NCBI GenBank assembly: GCA_942493385.1
Contig: OW818699.1
Coordinates: 1,054,001 to 1,118,000, forward strand
Length of the DNA: 64,000 nt
Direction: 5' to 3'
Source of the DNA: UBA8389 sp942493385
GTDB lineage: Bacteria > Bacteroidota > Bacteroidia > Bacteroidales > UBA1402
The translations under genes and the position numbers were made by a program. Below are positions 45,463 to 55,666 of this stretch, piece after piece (position 1 is the stretch's first letter; every line of letters begins with the position of its first letter). Under the pieces are notes generated by a model. It searched no databases. It was not told the DNA's origin and saw nothing but the letters and a program-made list of their open reading frames with translations.

Positions 45463-47943
45463 ATGACCAAATTTAAATCCTCATTATTGTCTATTTGCCT
45501 CCTACTAACTGGTGTTGTCCAAGCTGGTAATAAGACATCTGTTAATGCAGATACCCATTTGAAATTGTGGTATGACAAACCTGCGAAGATTTGGGAAGAA
45601 GCGCTACCCATCGGAAACGGTAGGTTGGGTGCCATGATTTATGGTAACCCATCCAAAGAAGAATTTCAGCTGAATGAGGGTACTTTATGGGCGGGTCAAC
45701 CCTACCGGAATGAAAATCCAGGATCGCTGGAGGCTTTACCCGTAATCAGACAACTGATTTTTGACGGGAAATTAAAGGAGGCTGAAACGCTGGTCAATCA
45801 AAAAATGATCAGCAAGAGATCGCAGGGAATGCCGTATGAAACAGCTGGAAGTTTGTTTCTGGAGTTCCCCGGGCATGAAACCTATACCAATTTTTACCGT
45901 GAACTGAATCTGGAAACAGCAACGACCACCACGCGTTATGTCGTAGATGGTGTGGAGTACAAAAGAGAAGTTTTTTCCAGTTTTCCCGATCAGGTAATTG
46001 TGGCTCGAATCTCGGCCAACAAACCGGGTCGTTTGACTTTCACTGCGTCTTATTCCCGCCCAGGGAATTTTGAAGTAAAAACGGTCGGACAAAACCAATT
46101 GGTCATGACAGGCATTTCTGCCAACAATGATTCCATCAAAGGTGCAGTCAAGTTTCAGAACGATGTTAAACTTGTGACTAAGGGTGGCTCCGTCACCGCT
46201 ACTGAAAAAAAGTTGACGGTGAGCAAGGCGACTGAGGTGGTCATCTACATTTCCATGGCAACGAACTTTATCAGTTACAAGGATATTTCCGGGGACCAGG
46301 CCGCAAAAGCGGATGCCTATCTCAACAAGGCTGTAAAAAAGAACTTCTCAACGCTATTAAAAAATCATGTTGCCGATTTTCAAACGTATTTCAACCGTGT
46401 CTACCTCGATTTGGGAGTGACGGATTCCATTAAAAACCCGACCAACGTTCGTATTGCGAATTTTGCTAAAGGAAATGACCCACAGTTGGTATCACTTTAT
46501 TTCCAGTTCGGCCGTTACCTGCTTATTTCCTGTTCCAGACCTGGCGGGCAAGCTGCAACACTACAGGGACTCTGGAATAACAGCCTTAGACCCGCTTGGG
46601 ATAGCAAATACACCGTAAACATCAATACGGAAATGAATTATTGGCCTTCCGAAGTGACCAATTTGACAGAAATGAACGAACCTTTGGTCGAAATGGTCAA
46701 GGAGCTTTCCGTTACTGGTCAGGAAACAGCCAAGAAAATGTATGGCGCCGAAGGTTGGGTTCTGCATCACAACACCGACATCTGGAGATTCAACGCTCCT
46801 ATTGACGGTGCTTTTTGGGGCATGTGGCCCATGGGTGGAGCTTGGCTTTCGCAGCATCTATTTGACAAATACGTGTATAATGGTGATAAAGAATACCTTA
46901 AAACCGTCTATCCGGCGATGAAAGGTGCATCCGAATTCTTCCTGACTGCCATGGTGGAGGAACCAACTAATCAATGGATGGTCGTCAGTCCGGCTGTTTC
47001 ACCGGAAAATGTACCTGCTGGTCGACCAACTTCCTTGACTGCGGGTGCTACGATGGACAATCAATTGGTGTTCGACCTTCTTACAAAAACCATTCAAGCA
47101 GCAGAGATTTTAAAAACCGATGAGGCTTTGGTTCAAAAAATGAAAGAAAGATTGAAGCGTCTTCCACCCATGCAGATTGGCCGGTGGGGGCAATTGCAGG
47201 AATGGATGGAAGATTTGGATGGTGAAAGAGACAATCACCGACATGTATCTCATTTGTATGGTTTGTTTCCTTCGAGTCAAATATCTCCATCTTTGAATCC
47301 CGAGCTTTTCCAGGCTGCCAGAAAATCATTGACCGCCCGAGGTGATGAATCGACCGGTTGGTCCATGGGTTGGAAAGTCAATCTTTGGGCTCGTCTTTTG
47401 GATGGAAATCATGCCTATAAATTGATTACCGACCAACTCAAACCTTCCATTCAACCGAATGGTCGGGCAGTAGGAGGAACCTATCCGAATATGTTTGATG
47501 CCCATCCACCCTTTCAGATCGATGGAAATTTTGGTTGCACTTCCGGTATTGCCGAGATGTTGATGCAATCTCAGGATGGGGCGATTCAACTACTTCCTGC
47601 ACTACCAGATGTTTGGAAAAACGGTACTGTTAAAGGCTTGCGCGCCAGAGGTGGTTTCGAAATGGACATCCAATGGAAAAATGGTAAATGTACCCAACTG
47701 ATTCTTCGTTCCAACTTAGGTGGTAATTGCCGAATTCGTACCTATGTACCACTTCAAGGGCAGGGATTGAAGAAATCCGTTGGTAAGAATTCGAATGATT
47801 TTTATACGGTTTCGGAAATTCAGAAACCTTTGATGCATTCAGAAAAACAAATTCATGACAGTAGGGTGCTTCCCGATGGTTATGAATACGATATAATGAC
47901 CAAAAAAGGCGAAGTGATTGAATTAAAATCAATTGGATTGTGA
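45463..47943 (+). CDS. GH95 alpha-L-galactosidase or alpha-L-fucosidase
   Basis: Secreted 826-residue GH95 enzyme. N-terminal beta-domain (about residues 30-280, EALPIGNGRLGAMIYG), helical linker, (alpha/alpha)6 barrel (about 340-720) and C-terminal beta-domain. The catalytic Asn pair is Asn386/Asn388 in TVNINTEMNYWPSE and the general acid Asp687 lies in HPPFQIDGNFG. The residue two before the first Asn is Thr384. In alpha-L-fucosidases this place is His, whereas Thr is, as I recall, found in the xylan-PUL alpha-L-galactosidase BACOVA_03438. L-galactose caps occur in cereal glucuronoarabinoxylan, so that activity fits. It ends the operon; a small hairpin overlaps its stop codon. Confidence 0.93.
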   Translation: MTKFKSSLLSICLLLTGVVQAGNKTSVNADTHLKLWYDKPAKIWEEALPIGNGRLGAMIYGNPSKEEFQLNEGTLWAGQPYRNENPGSLEALPVIRQLIFDGKLKEAETLVNQKMISKRSQGMPYETAGSLFLEFPGHETYTNFYRELNLETATTTTRYVVDGVEYKREVFSSFPDQVIVARISANKPGRLTFTASYSRPGNFEVKTVGQNQLVMTGISANNDSIKGAVKFQNDVKLVTKGGSVTATEKKLTVSKATEVVIYISMATNFISYKDISGDQAAKADAYLNKAVKKNFSTLLKNHVADFQTYFNRVYLDLGVTDSIKNPTNVRIANFAKGNDPQLVSLYFQFGRYLLISCSRPGGQAATLQGLWNNSLRPAWDSKYTVNINTEMNYWPSEVTNLTEMNEPLVEMVKELSVTGQETAKKMYGAEGWVLHHNTDIWRFNAPIDGAFWGMWPMGGAWLSQHLFDKYVYNGDKEYLKTVYPAMKGASEFFLTAMVEEPTNQWMVVSPAVSPENVPAGRPTSLTAGATMDNQLVFDLLTKTIQAAEILKTDEALVQKMKERLKRLPPMQIGRWGQLQEWMEDLDGERDNHRHVSHLYGLFPSSQISPSLNPELFQAARKSLTARGDESTGWSMGWKVNLWARLLDGNHAYKLITDQLKPSIQPNGRAVGGTYPNMFDAHPPFQIDGNFGCTSGIAEMLMQSQDGAIQLLPALPDVWKNGTVKGLRARGGFEMDIQWKNGKCTQLILRSNLGGNCRIRTYVPLQGQGLKKSVGKNSNDFYTVSEIQKPLMHSEKQIHDSRVLPDGYEYDIMTKKGEVIELKSIGL

Positions 47944-47959
47944 GGACAAGGGTTCCTCA
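47941..47959 (+). other. Small hairpin at the GH95 stop codon
   Basis: TGAGGACAAGGGTTCCTCA forms a 6-base stem with a 7-base loop and begins with the stop codon. No T run follows, so it is a weak terminator at best; it may protect the mRNA 3' end or mean nothing. Confidence 0.25.
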
Positions 47960-47985
47960 AGAAGTTGAGATCGATTATTGATAGT

Positions 47986-47996
47986 GAAATGTATCA
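47986..47996 (+). promoter_or_regulatory. Motif GAAATGTATCA, variant of the putative operator
   Basis: It differs by one base from the left arm GAAATGTAAC (38392-38401) over the shared ten positions. It lies 60 bases upstream of the candidate -7 box of the FAS1/SusCD operon, a distance similar to that at the symporter operon. This is a weak but position-consistent match. Confidence 0.3.
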
Positions 47997-48056
47997 TGTT
48001 GTTTCATAATCGCAAGCATTTGATACGGCATTTTTAATCGTTTATTTGTTTCTTGA

Positions 48057-48064
48057 TACTTTTG
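48057..48064 (+). promoter_or_regulatory. Candidate -7 box for the FAS1/SusCD operon
   Basis: TACTTTTG matches TAnnTTTG exactly, 45 bases before the ATG at 48110. The -33 TTG is not clear: TTTG at 48045-48048 is too close. Confidence 0.4.
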
Positions 48065-48109
48065 TATATCAATTTCTGCCATCGTACCATTCTTTTGAAA
48101 AACACACAT

Positions 48110-50623
48110 ATGAAAAAAACAAACAAACGGATTTTAAGCAGGATGCATCTGACCCTTCCGATCCTGTTGTCAATCATCCTCTTTGCAACGACCGGATGCA
48201 GGGACCTGTTGGAAGACAGAGCTCCTGGTTGGTTAGGCTCCAGTATTTATGATAATCTAAATAACGATGGCCACTTTGATTACACGGCCAGGTTGATTGA
48301 AGATCTGAATTATATGAACGTATTGGCCAAAACAGGTAGTAAGACCTTGTTTGTTGCCGATGACGACGCATACGACGCATTCTTTAGCAAGAATAGCTGG
48401 GGTGTGCGCAAGTATGAAGATTTAAGCAAAGCTCAAAAAAGAATGCTTTTGTTCGGGTCCATGATCAATAATTCTTATCAGTTGAACACGCTCTCCAGTT
48501 CCGAAGGACCAACGGAAGGAGATTGCATGCGTCGTTTGACCGCACTTTCCCTCTATGATTCCATACCTGTTCTTGATACGACGGAAATGCCGTATTCAAA
48601 GTATTGGGACCGTTTTAGAGTAACTAATCGGAATAAGGTCGTCTGCATGAAAGACATGACGATTACACCCATGATTCATTTTATTGAATCCCAATTGGAT
48701 CGCAATCGAATCACAAACAGCGATTATAATTTTCTTCTCAACCATACGACAGAACGTAAAGCAGGTGATGCCAGCGTCAATGGTATTCCAGTGGTCAGTG
48801 AGAATGTGAAATGTTCCAACGGATTCGTCCATCAAATGGCTGAAGTCATGACACCACTTCCAAATATGGCTGAAGTGATTCGTACCAAAACCACGACTAC
48901 CCAATACAGTCAATTATTGGAACGATTTTGTGCTCCTTATTACAGTGAGGTGGCCACGCAAGAGTACAATCGATTGAATGGAACAACGGTGGATTCCGTT
49001 TTTCAAAAACGGTATTTTTCCTTGCGTTCTCAAAATGGTGTGACTTTATCAGTTTCACCGGATAACAAGGCTGTAAATGGAACCTTGAAGTTCGATCCGG
49101 GATGGAATACGTATTTCCCAAGCACCGCAGTTAGCATTGCACCTGAAAAAGCCATGCAGCAAGACATGGCGGTCATGTTGGTTCCTTCCGATGATGCGAT
49201 GAATCAATATTGGAACAACGGCATCGGTCAAGTACTGAAGGATTATTATGGAACTTGGGATAAAGTGCCCGACCAAGTGGTAGCCAAACTCATCAACAAC
49301 AGCATGCTGAATATCTTCCAAAGTTCGGTTCCCAGCAAATTCGCCAGCATTTTGGACGATGCCATCAACCCGATGGGCATTGTGGAATCCGATGTGGATA
49401 GTGTTTACCTAAGTTGCAACGGTGCCGTTTACTTGACCAATAAGGTGTTCAGCCCAACGGCATATGTATCCGTAGCCTTTCCAGCTTTGGTGAATCCGCA
49501 AATGTGGATCATCAATTGGGCCATCGAACAGCTCAAATTCGATGCTTACCTGAACGCAATGAAGGCACGATACAGCTTTTTCATTCCAAAAAACAGTGCG
49601 ATGCTCAATTACATCGACCCCGTTTCATTTGGTAGGACCATCACGCAGAAGTTCAAGTTTTATTACGATGTGGCAGAACCAAATGCCAATAGCAAGGTGA
49701 AGGCTTCCGTTTGGAATTACGATGTCCTGACTAAAGTGGAAGACTCCGTCAGAATGGCTTCCTACGATGAAATCATCAACCGCCTGGAGGACGTTCTTGA
49801 TTCGCATACGGTCATTGGCGATGTGGAAAGTGGCAACGCTTTTTATAGGACCAAAGGGGGTACGACCCTTAAAGTGGCAAACACATCCTTGGGTGCGGCA
49901 GGTATGACTGTTGCTGGAAGTTACCAAAAGGATGATGCAGTAGAGATACCTATCACTAAAGTTTATACACAAGGAAACGGTAAAGCATACATTATGGAAG
50001 CTGAGCCTGTATTAAGTACAAAAAACTCCGTTTTTGATGTGCTCTCTTCAAAACCTGAATTCAGCAAGTTTCTCGAATTGTTGAATGGCTCTGGTTTTCT
50101 TACGACTTTGCAGAACAACCATTCCAACCCGAGCTTGAACATCGAATTTTTCAGTAGATACCATTATACGATTTATGTGCCCAAAAATGAGGTGATTACT
50201 GCATTACAGGATAATGGCGAATTGCCCACATGGGAACAAATCGAAGCAGAAGCGGATACAGCAATCAAAGCAAAGAAGAAGGACATCATTTGCAACTTCA
50301 TCAAATACCACATACAGGACAATTCCGTATTTGTTGACAACAATGCATTTAATGCTACCTATGAAACCGCAAATATGAACAGCAAAACTAAAGTGTTCTA
50401 CACCTTGTCACTCAATAGTGGAAACAATGCGATGAGTATTACTGATAAAGTCTTTAATGTTCGAAATGTGACATCCGATCCGACTTTGCACAATTTGATA
50501 GCCAGGGAATACCTTTATGATTCATCTGACAAACTAACAGCCCGTCGAATATTTTCGTCAGCCAATATTGTGATACATCAAATTGATGGTGCGTTGATCT
50601 ATGACTTAAATCAGTTCAAATAA
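48110..50623 (+). CDS. FAS1 (fasciclin) domain lipoprotein, about three repeats
   Basis: Predicted lipoprotein of 837 residues with the lipobox FATTGC (Cys30). It seems to hold about three fasciclin-type FAS1 domains: near residues 45-290 (TLFVADDDAYDAFF), 300-520 (FFIPKNSAMLNY lies at the start of the following segment) and 530-830 (YTIYVPKNEVITAL). These are variants of the FAS1 TVFAPTNxA strand, so the borders are rough. It is first in an operon of two SusC/SusD pairs. FAS1 proteins are adhesive modules elsewhere; in this place surface binding of xylan or support of the SusCD complex is likely, but this is inference. An upstream in-frame start at 48053 would put the -7 box inside the gene and has no signal peptide. 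Confidence 0.85.
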   Translation: MKKTNKRILSRMHLTLPILLSIILFATTGCRDLLEDRAPGWLGSSIYDNLNNDGHFDYTARLIEDLNYMNVLAKTGSKTLFVADDDAYDAFFSKNSWGVRKYEDLSKAQKRMLLFGSMINNSYQLNTLSSSEGPTEGDCMRRLTALSLYDSIPVLDTTEMPYSKYWDRFRVTNRNKVVCMKDMTITPMIHFIESQLDRNRITNSDYNFLLNHTTERKAGDASVNGIPVVSENVKCSNGFVHQMAEVMTPLPNMAEVIRTKTTTTQYSQLLERFCAPYYSEVATQEYNRLNGTTVDSVFQKRYFSLRSQNGVTLSVSPDNKAVNGTLKFDPGWNTYFPSTAVSIAPEKAMQQDMAVMLVPSDDAMNQYWNNGIGQVLKDYYGTWDKVPDQVVAKLINNSMLNIFQSSVPSKFASILDDAINPMGIVESDVDSVYLSCNGAVYLTNKVFSPTAYVSVAFPALVNPQMWIINWAIEQLKFDAYLNAMKARYSFFIPKNSAMLNYIDPVSFGRTITQKFKFYYDVAEPNANSKVKASVWNYDVLTKVEDSVRMASYDEIINRLEDVLDSHTVIGDVESGNAFYRTKGGTTLKVANTSLGAAGMTVAGSYQKDDAVEIPITKVYTQGNGKAYIMEAEPVLSTKNSVFDVLSSKPEFSKFLELLNGSGFLTTLQNNHSNPSLNIEFFSRYHYTIYVPKNEVITALQDNGELPTWEQIEAEADTAIKAKKKDIICNFIKYHIQDNSVFVDNNAFNATYETANMNSKTKVFYTLSLNSGNNAMSITDKVFNVRNVTSDPTLHNLIAREYLYDSSDKLTARRIFSSANIVIHQIDGALIYDLNQFK

Positions 50624-50648
50624 TCTTTAAGAGCCAAATATTGAAACG

Positions 50649-53600
50649 ATGAGAAATTCAATAAAAATAGGTTTGTTCATGTCGCTGCTATTCCTATCGG
50701 GTGTATTGCGCGCTCAAACGACAGGTACTACGATAAGTGGGTATATTTACGACAACCAAGGGCCAATGATCGGGGTCAATGTGACCGAAGTGGATGCGGC
50801 CAATCGGTATGTTGCCTATGCTGTTTCGGATGTGAACGGAAACTTTTCATTCAAGATCCAAAATCCAAAAAACCGCATTCGCGTTGCTTGCGTGGGATAT
50901 CAGGTCCAATTTTTACCCATCAAGGGTACATCCTATAAAGTCAGGATGGTAGAAACGACAACCTTGAAAGAAATTGTTGTGACCACCAAGGCACGATCTG
51001 AGTCATCAGGTTTGGCAATTCCTCAAAGGGAAATATCAGGTGCCACGCAGAAAATCGATGCCAGTGAATTTGCAGGCTTAGGAATCAACACCATTGACGA
51101 AGCTCTTCAAGGTCGTATCGCTGGTTTGGACATTGTATTCAACTCCGGTAACTTGGGTTCCGGTACCAGCATGCGCATGCGTGGTGCCGCTTCCATCAAC
51201 AGCACTTCCGAGCCGTTGATTGTTGTGGATGGCAATATTTTGGTAGCTAATACTTCCGGTTTCGATTTCAACAGTGCCAATGATGAAAAATTCGCTCAGT
51301 TGTTGAATGTCAACCCGGACGATATCCAATCCATAACGGTTTTGAAAGATGCGGCTTCTACTGCCATCTGGGGTTCGCAAGGGGCAAACGGGGTCATCGA
51401 AATCAAAATCAAACGTGGTGCAAGGGGTAATACTAAGGTAACCTATTCCTATAAAGCGTCTGGTACATACCAACCGAATGGTGTTAAGATGATGAATGGA
51501 GATCAGTACACGATGTTGTTGAAAGAGGAATATTTCAATCCTAGATTGAATGATGCTGCATCAGACATTGTGGAGTTGAATTATGATCCTTCCTTCTCGG
51601 AATATGAAATGTTTAACAACAACACCGATTGGGTGGGAGCTGTCAAACAGCTCGGGATGAGACACAATCACAACCTGTCCCTTTCAGGTGGTGGTGAAAA
51701 AGCCAATTTCCGCATCTCTGCAGGTTACGACAAGGAATTCGGTTCCATCATCGCTCAATCGCTGGATCGTTTCACAACACGTGTTGCGTTAGATTATTTC
51801 GTATCCGACCGCATCAAGATTGTGACCAATTACAACATGACGTATACGAACAACAATAAGAATTATTCTGACCTATTGTCCTTGGCCTATCAAAAGATGC
51901 CTAATATGTCCATTTATGAACAAGATATGAATGGCAATTCCACGGGTGAATATTATCAGATGCAATCTTCTGCTTCAACGGAGCTGGGTGACCAAAAAGG
52001 TTATGTGAATCCAATTGCACTGGCTTATCAAGCCAAGAGCAACACCAACACCATCAACATTTCTCCGGAGTTTCAGTTGAAATACAATTTATTGGGGATG
52101 ACCAATGAACAAACTCAATTGACCTACGAAGGAAAAATTGCTTTCAATGTATTCAATGAATACGGCAGTAACTTTTATCCTTCAAGTTTGTCGACCAGTG
52201 GTTGGAATAGTACCAATGTCAATTCTAAAAACACTAGTTCCAATAAAAGGCAGGAATCCATTACGACCCATACATTGACCTTTGTCCCTCGTTTTGATAA
52301 TCCTGACCATAGTTTCATGATGTTGGTTAGAGGTCAAATGACCAGTGGAACATCAAACAGCCAATCAAATGCAGTCTATGGTTTGCCCAACATTCCTTCA
52401 ACGAACGTACCAGGTACGATCAATGGATTCTCAACTGGGGTTAGTCAATGGAGGAGTATGTATTATACGAGCTCAGCCCACTATGCTTACAAAGGGAAAT
52501 ACATTGTGGACTTTACCTCTCGTTTGGATGCTACCACTAAGTTTGGACCGAGCAGACGTTGGGGATTCTTTCCTGCCTTTTCCTTAAAGTGGATTGCCAG
52601 CGATGAAGAGTTTATGAAATCACAAAAGGTCATTTCCACACTTGGGTTTCGTCCTTCTTGGGGTATCGTTGGAAATCAACCCGGTAGCGAGTACTTGTTT
52701 TTCAGCCGCTATACGGCGGGTGCTTCCTATAATGGCGAAGGTTCCATCTATCCGAACAACATTCGTTTGAGCAATCTTCGATGGGAACAGGTTGAAAAGT
52801 GGAACCTTGGACTCGATCTTGGTTTCTTTGATGAACGGATAACAGGTGACGTAAACCTTTATACCGGAAATACGACAGACTTGCTTATGTATGGCCGTGG
52901 CATCCCATCCTCTTCCGGATATGCAACCTTAAATGTTCAAAATACGGGTAGCATGAACAACACCGGTTGGGAATTGAATCTCCAAGCCAACAAATTGACT
53001 CTTGCCCAAAATTTGACAGCGGACATCAATGTTTCTTTTGCCAATAACCGCAACATGTTGACCAGTATGGATGAAACCATCCTGAACAGCATGAATGGAG
53101 AGTTTAGTCGTTCAAACGGCACCTATCTGACCCGCATTCAATTGAACAGCGCGCTGGGCTCCATCTATGGTTTTAATTACGACGGTGTCTATCAATATTC
53201 CAAGTATTCACCAGAAGAAGTGGTCGGTGTCAGTGGTCCCAACGCACCTGTGGTTCGAAATGATGCTGGAAAGGTGATTTATCTGAAGAATGGTGAACCA
53301 AAACCAATGTATTTCAGTTATGGCTCAACTACAGCTTACGAGTTTGTCGGTGGTGATGCCAAATACCGCGACATCAATCACGATGGGAACATCAATGAAT
53401 TGGACATTGTTTACTTAGGTAGTTCGCTGCCGAAGATTACCGGTGGTTTCGGAGTGCGTTTTAATTACGGTAAATTATCCATGAACAACCAGTTCAACTT
53501 CCGCGCAGGCAATAAAGTGGTGAATATGGGTAGAATGAATGCCGAAAACATGTATTCCAACAGCAATCAATGCATGTCAGTCGCATGGCGTTGGCGTGTG

Positions 53601-53918
53601 GAAGGTGACAATACCTCCATCCCCAGAGCATTGCGCCAATACGGTTACAATTATTTAGGTAGCGATCGTTTTGTGGAAGATGGCTCATTCATCCGATTGA
53701 ATTATACTCAGTTCGCGTATTCGATTGATCCTAAAATATTAAAAACCATTGGACTTTCACAATTGAGCTTGAATGTCAGCTTGAACAATGTGTTTATTTT
53801 GACCAAGTATTCTGGCAATGACCCGGAAGTAGGTTATGGAAATTACCAAATTTCTACGGACTCCAACCGGACCCCACGTTCAAAATCGTTCACCGCAGGT
53901 CTCACCGCCTCGTTTTGA
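50649..53918 (+). CDS. SusC/RagA-type TonB-dependent outer-membrane transporter
   Basis: Outer-membrane protein of 1089 residues for import of xylan oligosaccharides. Signal peptide ending VLRAQ, CarboxypepD_reg-like domain (about residues 28-105, TISGYIYDNQGPMIGVNV), a TonB-box-like stretch LKEIVVTT (about 106-113), plug domain (about 125-255, with MRMRGAASINS, LIVVDGN and WGSQGANGVIEIK) and a beta-barrel to the end, closing on the terminal Phe of LTASF as usual for outer-membrane barrels. It follows the FAS1 gene by 25 bases and precedes its SusD partner by 15. It is of standard length and organisation for the family. Confidence 0.97.
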   Translation: MRNSIKIGLFMSLLFLSGVLRAQTTGTTISGYIYDNQGPMIGVNVTEVDAANRYVAYAVSDVNGNFSFKIQNPKNRIRVACVGYQVQFLPIKGTSYKVRMVETTTLKEIVVTTKARSESSGLAIPQREISGATQKIDASEFAGLGINTIDEALQGRIAGLDIVFNSGNLGSGTSMRMRGAASINSTSEPLIVVDGNILVANTSGFDFNSANDEKFAQLLNVNPDDIQSITVLKDAASTAIWGSQGANGVIEIKIKRGARGNTKVTYSYKASGTYQPNGVKMMNGDQYTMLLKEEYFNPRLNDAASDIVELNYDPSFSEYEMFNNNTDWVGAVKQLGMRHNHNLSLSGGGEKANFRISAGYDKEFGSIIAQSLDRFTTRVALDYFVSDRIKIVTNYNMTYTNNNKNYSDLLSLAYQKMPNMSIYEQDMNGNSTGEYYQMQSSASTELGDQKGYVNPIALAYQAKSNTNTINISPEFQLKYNLLGMTNEQTQLTYEGKIAFNVFNEYGSNFYPSSLSTSGWNSTNVNSKNTSSNKRQESITTHTLTFVPRFDNPDHSFMMLVRGQMTSGTSNSQSNAVYGLPNIPSTNVPGTINGFSTGVSQWRSMYYTSSAHYAYKGKYIVDFTSRLDATTKFGPSRRWGFFPAFSLKWIASDEEFMKSQKVISTLGFRPSWGIVGNQPGSEYLFFSRYTAGASYNGEGSIYPNNIRLSNLRWEQVEKWNLGLDLGFFDERITGDVNLYTGNTTDLLMYGRGIPSSSGYATLNVQNTGSMNNTGWELNLQANKLTLAQNLTADINVSFANNRNMLTSMDETILNSMNGEFSRSNGTYLTRIQLNSALGSIYGFNYDGVYQYSKYSPEEVVGVSGPNAPVVRNDAGKVIYLKNGEPKPMYFSYGSTTAYEFVGGDAKYRDINHDGNINELDIVYLGSSLPKITGGFGVRFNYGKLSMNNQFNFRAGNKVVNMGRMNAENMYSNSNQCMSVAWRWRVEGDNTSIPRALRQYGYNYLGSDRFVEDGSFIRLNYTQFAYSIDPKILKTIGLSQLSLNVSLNNVFILTKYSGNDPEVGYGNYQISTDSNRTPRSKSFTAGLTASF

Positions 53919-53933
53919 TGAAATCATATCCAT

Positions 53934-55655
53934 ATGAAAATGAAGCATAATTTTAAGTATACAGCCTTATCGGTGGCCTTGGTTGCCGGACTGAGTTCAT
54001 GCGAAGACTTCTTCAATGTACTTCCGTTGAATGAAATCGTTTTGGAAAGTTATTACACCGAAGAAAACGATATCACCAGTGTTATCAATTCCTGTTATGC
54101 AGGGTTGGAAGCTCCAGGGACGATCAATTTGATTGCTGCATGGGGTGAAATGCGATCGGACAATATTGTAGCCGGTACCTCTTTAAGTGAAGATGAAGCA
54201 CAGATCTTGAAAGAAAACATCTTGCCTACGACAAAATATTCCAATTGGTCACCTTTATACGTAGTCATAAACAGATGCAACACCGTGATGCATTATGCAC
54301 CCCTTGTCAATAAGAAGGATCCGAATTATACGGATTCGGAATTGTTGGCTGATTTAGCTGAAGTCAAGGCGTTGCGTGCTCTTTGCTATTTTTATTTGAT
54401 TCGTGCTTTTAGAGATGTGCCATTTGTAACTGAACCATCCATCGATGACGCTCAAAATTATAAAATTGCAGTGACACCTTTCAATGATATTCTGACGTAT
54501 CTCATCAACGATTTGGAAGCAGTAAAAGAAGATGCCGTCCGTCGCTATCCAAGGGTTCTTGACAATACCTCCAGAATTACGAGGTATAGCATTTATGCCC
54601 TGTTGGCCGACCTTTATTTGTGGAAACAAGATTATCCCAAGTGCATCGAATATTGTGATAAGGTCATTGATTTCAAAAAGGAACTTTATGAAGAAGAGAT
54701 TGCTTTAAAAGGAAACAATACGGATCTGGAACTTTTCAAAGAAATTCCGCTGATTTCGGAACATCCAGCCGGCAGTACGAGAAGTGGTAACGTAGCAACC
54801 AAGATCTTTGGAACTGGTAATTCATTCGAAAGCATTTTTGAACTGAATTACGAAGAAAATCAATCCGTTGCAAATGGCTTTATATCTACCTATTATAGTT
54901 CCTCATCAGGTTCCATCGGTTACTTTAGTGTCCCTCCTTTTTTGGTGGAAAATATTGCTTCCGGAGTAAACAAGATTTTCAAGATAACCGATTGCCGACA
55001 TCTGGCATTTATCGAAAAACCAAGCAGCTCCAGCACGCAATATTCCATGATCAAATATGCGAGGACTAATGTATCCTTTGACTCTCCCTTGGCTTCCGCC
55101 ACAACATTGCCTGTGGTCACCTCCACCCGTCGCTCTGGCAGTTATGCCAATTGGATCATATACAGATTGACCGACATTATGTTGATGAAAGCAGAAGCTG
55201 AGATTCAGGTTGGTAAAAGTATGATCAATGATTCAGTTGCATCGAATGTGACATTGAAGCCCTATTTGCAAAAGTCATTTACGTTGGTTTCCGCTGTTTA
55301 CAATCGTGCCAACAACAAAACAATCCTTAGTTCAGATACTTTGAAATATAGCGATTTTGGTGGTAATTCTGTTATGATGGAAGATTTGGTGCTGTTGGAA
55401 CGTCAACGGGAACTTCTATTTGAAGGAAAGCGTTGGTTCGACTTATTGAGGAGGGCCAGAAGAGAGGGCAATAATTCCAATTTATCTTTCAATGTCATCC
55501 GAAAGCAAACATCAAACACCGGTGCCATTCAAATTAAGTTGACATCCATTGATGGACTTTATTTTCCTTACAGCGAAACTGAACTTAAGAACAATCCGGA
55601 ATTGAAGCAAAACCCAGCTTACGATACGGATAAAACAACAACCCAATCTGAGTAA
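53934..55655 (+). CDS. SusD/RagB-type glycan-binding lipoprotein
   Basis: Lipoprotein of 573 residues, lipobox GLSSC (Cys23), followed by the SusD-like helical TPR fold. Typical segments are EDFFNVLPLNEIV at the mature start, EVKALRALCYFYLIRAFRDVPFVTEP in the N-terminal TPR region and ERQRELLFEGKRWFDLLRRAR near the C-terminus. SusD proteins sit over the SusC barrel at the cell surface and hold the glycan. It forms a pair with the SusC gene just upstream and is followed after 11 bases by a FAS1 lipoprotein gene. Ligand specificity cannot be told from sequence; the neighbourhood says xylan. Confidence 0.96.
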   Translation: MKMKHNFKYTALSVALVAGLSSCEDFFNVLPLNEIVLESYYTEENDITSVINSCYAGLEAPGTINLIAAWGEMRSDNIVAGTSLSEDEAQILKENILPTTKYSNWSPLYVVINRCNTVMHYAPLVNKKDPNYTDSELLADLAEVKALRALCYFYLIRAFRDVPFVTEPSIDDAQNYKIAVTPFNDILTYLINDLEAVKEDAVRRYPRVLDNTSRITRYSIYALLADLYLWKQDYPKCIEYCDKVIDFKKELYEEEIALKGNNTDLELFKEIPLISEHPAGSTRSGNVATKIFGTGNSFESIFELNYEENQSVANGFISTYYSSSSGSIGYFSVPPFLVENIASGVNKIFKITDCRHLAFIEKPSSSSTQYSMIKYARTNVSFDSPLASATTLPVVTSTRRSGSYANWIIYRLTDIMLMKAEAEIQVGKSMINDSVASNVTLKPYLQKSFTLVSAVYNRANNKTILSSDTLKYSDFGGNSVMMEDLVLLERQRELLFEGKRWFDLLRRARREGNNSNLSFNVIRKQTSNTGAIQIKLTSIDGLYFPYSETELKNNPELKQNPAYDTDKTTTQSE

Positions 55656-55666
55656 TCTATTGAACT

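Noticed and set aside
48053..48109. Upstream ATG at 48053 for the first FAS1 lipoprotein
   Set aside because: It would precede the lipoprotein signal with unrelated sequence and contain the candidate promoter box.
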